Assembly: GCF_001906925.1 (NCBI RefSeq)
Contig: NZ_MRWQ01000005.1
Span: forward strand, 310,001-374,000
Reading direction: 5' to 3'
Length of the DNA: 64,000 bases
DNA from: Domibacillus mangrovi
Lineage (GTDB): Bacteria > Bacillota > Bacilli > Bacillales > Domibacillaceae
Under the pieces are notes generated by a model. The model worked only from the letters and a program-made list of their open reading frames with translations, ran no database searches and was not told where the DNA came from. Numbering within the stretch: the first letter of the stretch is position 1; every line of letters begins with the position of its first letter. Shown here piece after piece: positions 60,690-64,000 of the stretch. Made by a program: the position numbers and the translations under genes.

Positions 60690-62027
60690 TTAGTAAAGTT
60701 CGTCTACCCTGACGAGTTTATATCCTTGCTTTTGAAGGTAAACGATCACATCTTCAAGGGCATCAGCTGTCGCTTTGTGAATATCATGCATTAAAATAAT
60801 CGTACCGTCCCTCGTGTCTCGTTTCACTATATCATAAATGGCTTTCGGGTCGTGAGATTTCCAGTCAAGCGTATCAACTGACCAAAGAACAGGTGGTGCG
60901 CCAATAATTTGATTGACTCGTTCATTCGTCGCCCCATAAGGTGGACGGACCGCAATCGGCGAGACACCGGCCGCTTGTTCAACAGCTTCAGCTGTCGTAC
61001 CAAGCTCTTTCTTTACCGCTTCCGCTGTAATTTTCGTTAAATCTTTATGGCTCCATGTATGGTTGCCAATTTCATGACCTTCTCGAACCATTCGGTCCAC
61101 AAGTTCCGGATAAAAATCAACACGGCTGCCGAGAACAAAAAAGGTTGCTCTCACTTCATACTTTTTCAACACATTTAAAATAGCCGTCGTGCTGTCTGGA
61201 TTCGGACCGTCATCAAATGTAAGGGCCACTTTTTTCACATGATTACCACTGGATGCAGCAAGCGTTTCTTGAACCTGCTGCCCTTCTTCGATATTTTTGG
61301 CAAAGCGTTCCCGCCATTCTTTTTTCAAATAAGGATAAACCGTTTTAAGCGGCAATCTCACTTCTGCTAATTCACCTTTATTAAAATTGAAGACCATATC
61401 ATGCTCTTCTATATATATGTTCGACAGTGCCTCTTTACCCGCGAACAGTTGAGCCACTTGTTCACCTTGTCCTTCTTTTTCTAGAAGAACATTTTGCACA
61501 GGCGTTTGCAATACACGTGCAGCTTTGTCGGGGTTAATAAATAACTCTCGTGACGTAATCCACTTTTTAGCTGCCACATCTGCGATCATTGTATCGCATG
61601 AAACAGTATTTTTGCCCATTCCAATATATGTTTCTGTTGTGAATATAATAGAATAAAACCCTTCACCTGCTGAATTAAGACGAAATGTAAGAGTAAATGA
61701 CGCCGGTTTTTTAGACAATCTACTTTTCCTAACAGCATCCAATTCCTCGAAAAATTGTGTTTCTTTTGACTGGACATATTTTTCTATCTGTTCATTTAAA
61801 ATCGCTTCTGAAAAAATGGGATAATGAACAGCCATATTATAAAGCTTTTCTTCGGCCACTTTCGTTTTAATGTCCACACCGTCATATTTTGATTTTTTCA
61901 TTTCCGTTGCCCACACGATTGCTTCATCCCGGCTATCTGTTCCTGTAACAAGCAGGTTAGCTACAATTAGAAGAACAAACAGCGTTATACTGCCCAGCAC
62001 TACAAGAATTAATTTCTTTTGCTTCAT
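60690..62027 (-). CDS. Polysaccharide deacetylase family protein (PdaC-like)
   Basis: 445 residues: an N-terminal membrane anchor (residues 5-27), a DUF4163/DUF3298-like region (about 60-230, IEKYVQSKETQFFEELD ... MVFNFNKGELAEVRLPL) and a C-terminal NodB domain with CE4 motifs TFDDGPNPDS, HTWSHKDL, RPPYGATNE, DTLDWKSHDP and LMHDIH. The domain order matches B. subtilis PdaC, which deacetylates peptidoglycan N-acetylmuramic acid or chitooligosaccharides. Surface-anchored. Possible lysozyme-resistance role is inference. Confidence 0.9.
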   Translation of the reverse strand: MKQKKLILVVLGSITLFVLLIVANLLVTGTDSRDEAIVWATEMKKSKYDGVDIKTKVAEEKLYNMAVHYPIFSEAILNEQIEKYVQSKETQFFEELDAVRKSRLSKKPASFTLTFRLNSAGEGFYSIIFTTETYIGMGKNTVSCDTMIADVAAKKWITSRELFINPDKAARVLQTPVQNVLLEKEGQGEQVAQLFAGKEALSNIYIEEHDMVFNFNKGELAEVRLPLKTVYPYLKKEWRERFAKNIEEGQQVQETLAASSGNHVKKVALTFDDGPNPDSTTAILNVLKKYEVRATFFVLGSRVDFYPELVDRMVREGHEIGNHTWSHKDLTKITAEAVKKELGTTAEAVEQAAGVSPIAVRPPYGATNERVNQIIGAPPVLWSVDTLDWKSHDPKAIYDIVKRDTRDGTIILMHDIHKATADALEDVIVYLQKQGYKLVRVDELY

Positions 62028-62129
62028 CTTGCATCCCCTACTATTTCGCGCATTTTTTGGTTATGAATTCCATTTTTTTAATTTTAATGAATCTATGAAA
62101 AGAATACAACCCTTTTCCTGAAATAATTG

Positions 62130-62930
62130 TTACATTTTTGTCATCAATTGTTGAAGAATGCAAAGGGCATCTTTTTTTGTCAACGGATTTTCTCCACATA
62201 AGCGTCCAATTTCAAATGCCCAGGGAATGTCTAGAGCAGAGGAGAGTGGCTCACTGAAAACAACGGAAGGCCGATCATGTTTCAACAGGCTGCCTTTATC
62301 TAAAATAATGTATTCATCCGCCCATTCATAAGCAAAATCAACATGATGGGTTGATACGATGACGGTTTTGCCACGCTGGTGGAATGTGTGAATTAAAGCG
62401 ATAAGTTTTTGCACATTCGCGGGGTCTAGTCCAGCTTCTGGTTCGTCCAAAATGAATACATCCGGATCCATCGCTGCTACCCCAGCGATAGCGGCACGCT
62501 TTTTTTCACCTGCGCTAAGTGCATGCGGCGGTTTATGACGAAGATGCTCAATTCCACACGCCTTCATCGTTTCTGTTGCAGCTATTCTTGCCGCTTCTTT
62601 CGTCCAGCCAAGCTGAAGCGGACCATACATCACATCTTCCTCTATTGTCGGTGCAAACAACTGCATATCCGGATTTTGCATCACAAAGCCGATTCTTCTT
62701 CTCCATTTTTGCAGATGCTTTCTTTTGTAGATAAGCTCTTCCCCGTCCCATAAAATCGTACCGGCAGTTGGCTGCATTAATCCGGTTAAATGATGAAAAA
62801 GTGTTGATTTTCCCGAACCGCTTTCACCGAGGACAGCTATTTTCACACCTTTTTTGATCGTCGTGTTGATTTGTTTTAATGCTTCTGTTCCATCAGGATA
62901 AACGGAACAAATACTTTTTAATTCGATCAT
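62130..62930 (-). CDS. cbiO: Cobalt/nickel ECF transporter ATPase CbiO
   Basis: 266 residues from the ATG at 62930, which overlaps the cbiQ stop (ATGA) and follows GGAGG. Walker A GESGSGKSTLFHHL near residue 38, signature LSAGEKKRAAIAGVAAMDPDVFILDEPEAGLDP near 130. Energises uptake of Co2+ or Ni2+ with CbiQ and CbiM/N. Last gene of the tight cbiM-N-Q-O operon. Confidence 0.93.
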   Translation of the reverse strand: MIELKSICSVYPDGTEALKQINTTIKKGVKIAVLGESGSGKSTLFHHLTGLMQPTAGTILWDGEELIYKRKHLQKWRRRIGFVMQNPDMQLFAPTIEEDVMYGPLQLGWTKEAARIAATETMKACGIEHLRHKPPHALSAGEKKRAAIAGVAAMDPDVFILDEPEAGLDPANVQKLIALIHTFHQRGKTVIVSTHHVDFAYEWADEYIILDKGSLLKHDRPSVVFSEPLSSALDIPWAFEIGRLCGENPLTKKDALCILQQLMTKM

Positions 62931-63589
62931 TTCTTTTTCCTCCAAATTGATTGCCATTCAGACGATGATATATAGTCCAAACCGCCGCGTAAATCGACAG
63001 CATGCTGTCTCTCATTCATTTCCATTAATGTTGATGTAAAGATATGAACGGCGGCTCTTGCAGCCATTTGAATACCCGGGCGTCCGGATCGCAGCGTCTG
63101 TGCCATCAGCACCTCGCTCTTTTTTTCCCACAATTGAAAAATAAAGCGATAGACGAGCGCCACAATGTCAATAAATAATGAAGGCAATTTACAAACATGC
63201 ATCAGCCAAATAATTTGTGTAAAAGGCGTTGTCAAAATAAACGCGTAGAGAGATGCGGCAGAAGCAAACGCCGCACAGGCTGTTTTCACAGCTTCTTGTA
63301 TAGTCTCTTTATTTGCGTATATAGATAACCAGCCTTCAAAAGAAAAAGCAATTGGCAAAACGCCGGCTATAATAAACGTAGCCGGCGCCATTAATAATCG
63401 CATATATAAAATGAGTGATACACCGCCCCTAGAAACAAATATGGAAGCCATGAACACTACAAATAGTGCTACGGCCGTTTCTCGCCATATTAAAGAAAGA
63501 AGCAGCATCGGTAAACAGATAGCCGCCTTTTCAGCGGGGTGAATGCGAGCGAAACGGCTGTTATATGCCGCGCGGTTGAGCACATTCAT
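62927..63589 (-). CDS. cbiQ: Cobalt/nickel ECF transporter T component CbiQ
   Basis: 220 residues, several membrane segments and the T-component coupling motif pattern QTLRSGRPGIQMAARAAVHIFTSTLMEMNERQHAVDLRG near residue 165, which contacts the ATPase. It starts 4 bases inside the end of cbiN (ATGA). Metal specificity cannot be read from it. Confidence 0.92.
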   Translation of the reverse strand: MNVLNRAAYNSRFARIHPAEKAAICLPMLLLSLIWRETAVALFVVFMASIFVSRGGVSLILYMRLLMAPATFIIAGVLPIAFSFEGWLSIYANKETIQEAVKTACAAFASAASLYAFILTTPFTQIIWLMHVCKLPSLFIDIVALVYRFIFQLWEKKSEVLMAQTLRSGRPGIQMAARAAVHIFTSTLMEMNERQHAVDLRGGLDYISSSEWQSIWRKKK

Positions 63590-63864
63590 GATTTCTCTCT
63601 TTTCGAACGCGTGCGGATCGTTCCAATTACGTATCCAATTACGCCAGCGCCAAGAGCAGCTTGCAATGAAAAAAGAAGACTCTCCGTTTCACCGCCCGGC
63701 GGTTCAAAAACGGGTGTAGCCCACGGTTTATAGTCCGCTTGAATAGCCGTGATTTTTTCTTCTGCAAGACCGTCTGCCCCACCAAATTCACTGTCCTGCC
63801 ACATAAAAAGTGGAATGATAGCAATTGCCGCGGCTAACAAAAATAAGATGATGTTTTTTTTCAT
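63586..63864 (-). CDS. cbiN: Cobalt transport protein CbiN
   Basis: 92 residues from the ATG at 63864 (MKKNIILFLLAAAIAIIPLF), chosen because it overlaps the cbiM stop by ATGA and because GAGGGG sits 10 bases upstream. Two membrane segments flank an extracytoplasmic loop with the family motif EFGGADGLAEEKI near residue 28. In the CbiMNQO type, CbiN helps insert metal into CbiM; its presence favours cobalt, though nickel systems of the NikMNQO kind also exist. Confidence 0.9.
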   Translation of the reverse strand: MKKNIILFLLAAAIAIIPLFMWQDSEFGGADGLAEEKITAIQADYKPWATPVFEPPGGETESLLFSLQAALGAGVIGYVIGTIRTRSKREKS

Positions 63865-64000
63865 GAGAAATGAACCCCTCTCAGCGATGTACGGTGCTTC
63901 TCTAACCAATTAACGGCAGCAGCTGTCAGCAATCCTTCACATACAGCAAGCGATACTTGTGTCACGGCGAAAATGCCCGCAAATTCAAGAAATGATGCAT
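63861..64000 (-). CDS. cbiM: Cobalt/nickel transport protein CbiM, C-terminal end (partial)
   Basis: The last 45 codons are visible: SFLEFAGIFAVTQVSLAVCEGLLTAAAVNWLEKHR and a short tail to TGA at 63863-63861. The pattern and the position directly before cbiN identify CbiM, the substrate-binding S component. The N-terminal metal-binding Met-His region lies beyond the window edge. Confidence 0.88.
   Translation of the reverse strand, partial: ASFLEFAGIFAVTQVSLAVCEGLLTAAAVNWLEKHRTSLRGVHFS

Overview
The window looks like chromosomal DNA of a Bacillus-type Firmicute (Bacillaceae). Gene order over the first third follows the Bacillus subtilis pdhABC / def / rpoY-rnjA / ktrC / dapH-dapL / ccpC / darB / ykuJ / ykuI / cheV / patA neighbourhood from memory. 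Regulatory signals are also of Bacillus type: strong AGGAGG ribosome sites, TTG and GTG starts, CtsR heptads, and S-box, THI and yybP-ykoY riboswitches. The species cannot be named from sequence alone. No rRNA, tRNA, CRISPR array, prophage or intact insertion sequence was seen.

Layout. 1-9.1 kb: pyruvate dehydrogenase E1 genes, peptide deformylase, a 23-residue basic peptide, RNA polymerase epsilon with RNase J1, a C39-like peptidase, the K+ channel regulator KtrC, and a cytochrome bd oxidase behind a perfect Rex/Fnr-like operator. 9.2-16.1 kb: lysine/diaminopimelate genes dapH-dapL, the citrate-cycle regulator CcpC, an MFS exporter, the c-di-AMP receptor DarB, YkuJ, a small membrane protein and the degenerate EAL protein YkuI. 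16.4-20 kb: polyphosphate kinase and exopolyphosphatase. 20-30.5 kb: YkyB, CheV, PatA, a 3-hydroxyisobutyrate dehydrogenase-like protein, PTS enzyme I/HPr, a PilZ-like protein, DUF2187, ClpE with five CtsR heptads, a CPBP protease and a MarR regulator. 30.7-41.5 kb: an acyltransferase, a B12-binding radical SAM protein, a TerC protein behind a manganese riboswitch, an RND pump, NhaC, release factor 3 and a GlsB-type stress membrane protein.

41.5-46.6 kb is a sulfur block: metI-metC behind a SAM riboswitch, preceded by a sulfonate/taurine-type ABC transporter. 47-50 kb is a degraded stretch: an orphan ORF, a lipid kinase with an unclear start, a broken YtkA-like gene and ctaG. 50-53.3 kb is the thiamine operon thiW-thiM-thiD-thiE behind a TPP riboswitch, with csoR just upstream. 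53.3-64 kb: PpiB, a divergent FtsH-type protease, an ArsB-like transporter, nicotinate phosphoribosyltransferase, a CNNM/CorC protein, a polysaccharide deacetylase and the cbiM-N-Q-O cobalt/nickel uptake operon, running off the right edge.

The most interesting signal is not a gene. A family of at least five related, strongly folded intergenic repeats (about 16.2, 30.5, 47.3, 48.3 and 56.0 kb) always points the same way as the adjacent genes, tends to begin at a stop codon, and keeps its stems while changing their sequence. The fullest copies contain hairpins whose terminal loop reads GUCCU. That fits the RUCCU loop consensus I recall for the Bacillaceae-1 RNA motif. In the longest copy a second hairpin has the complementary loop AGGAC, which could pair with the first.
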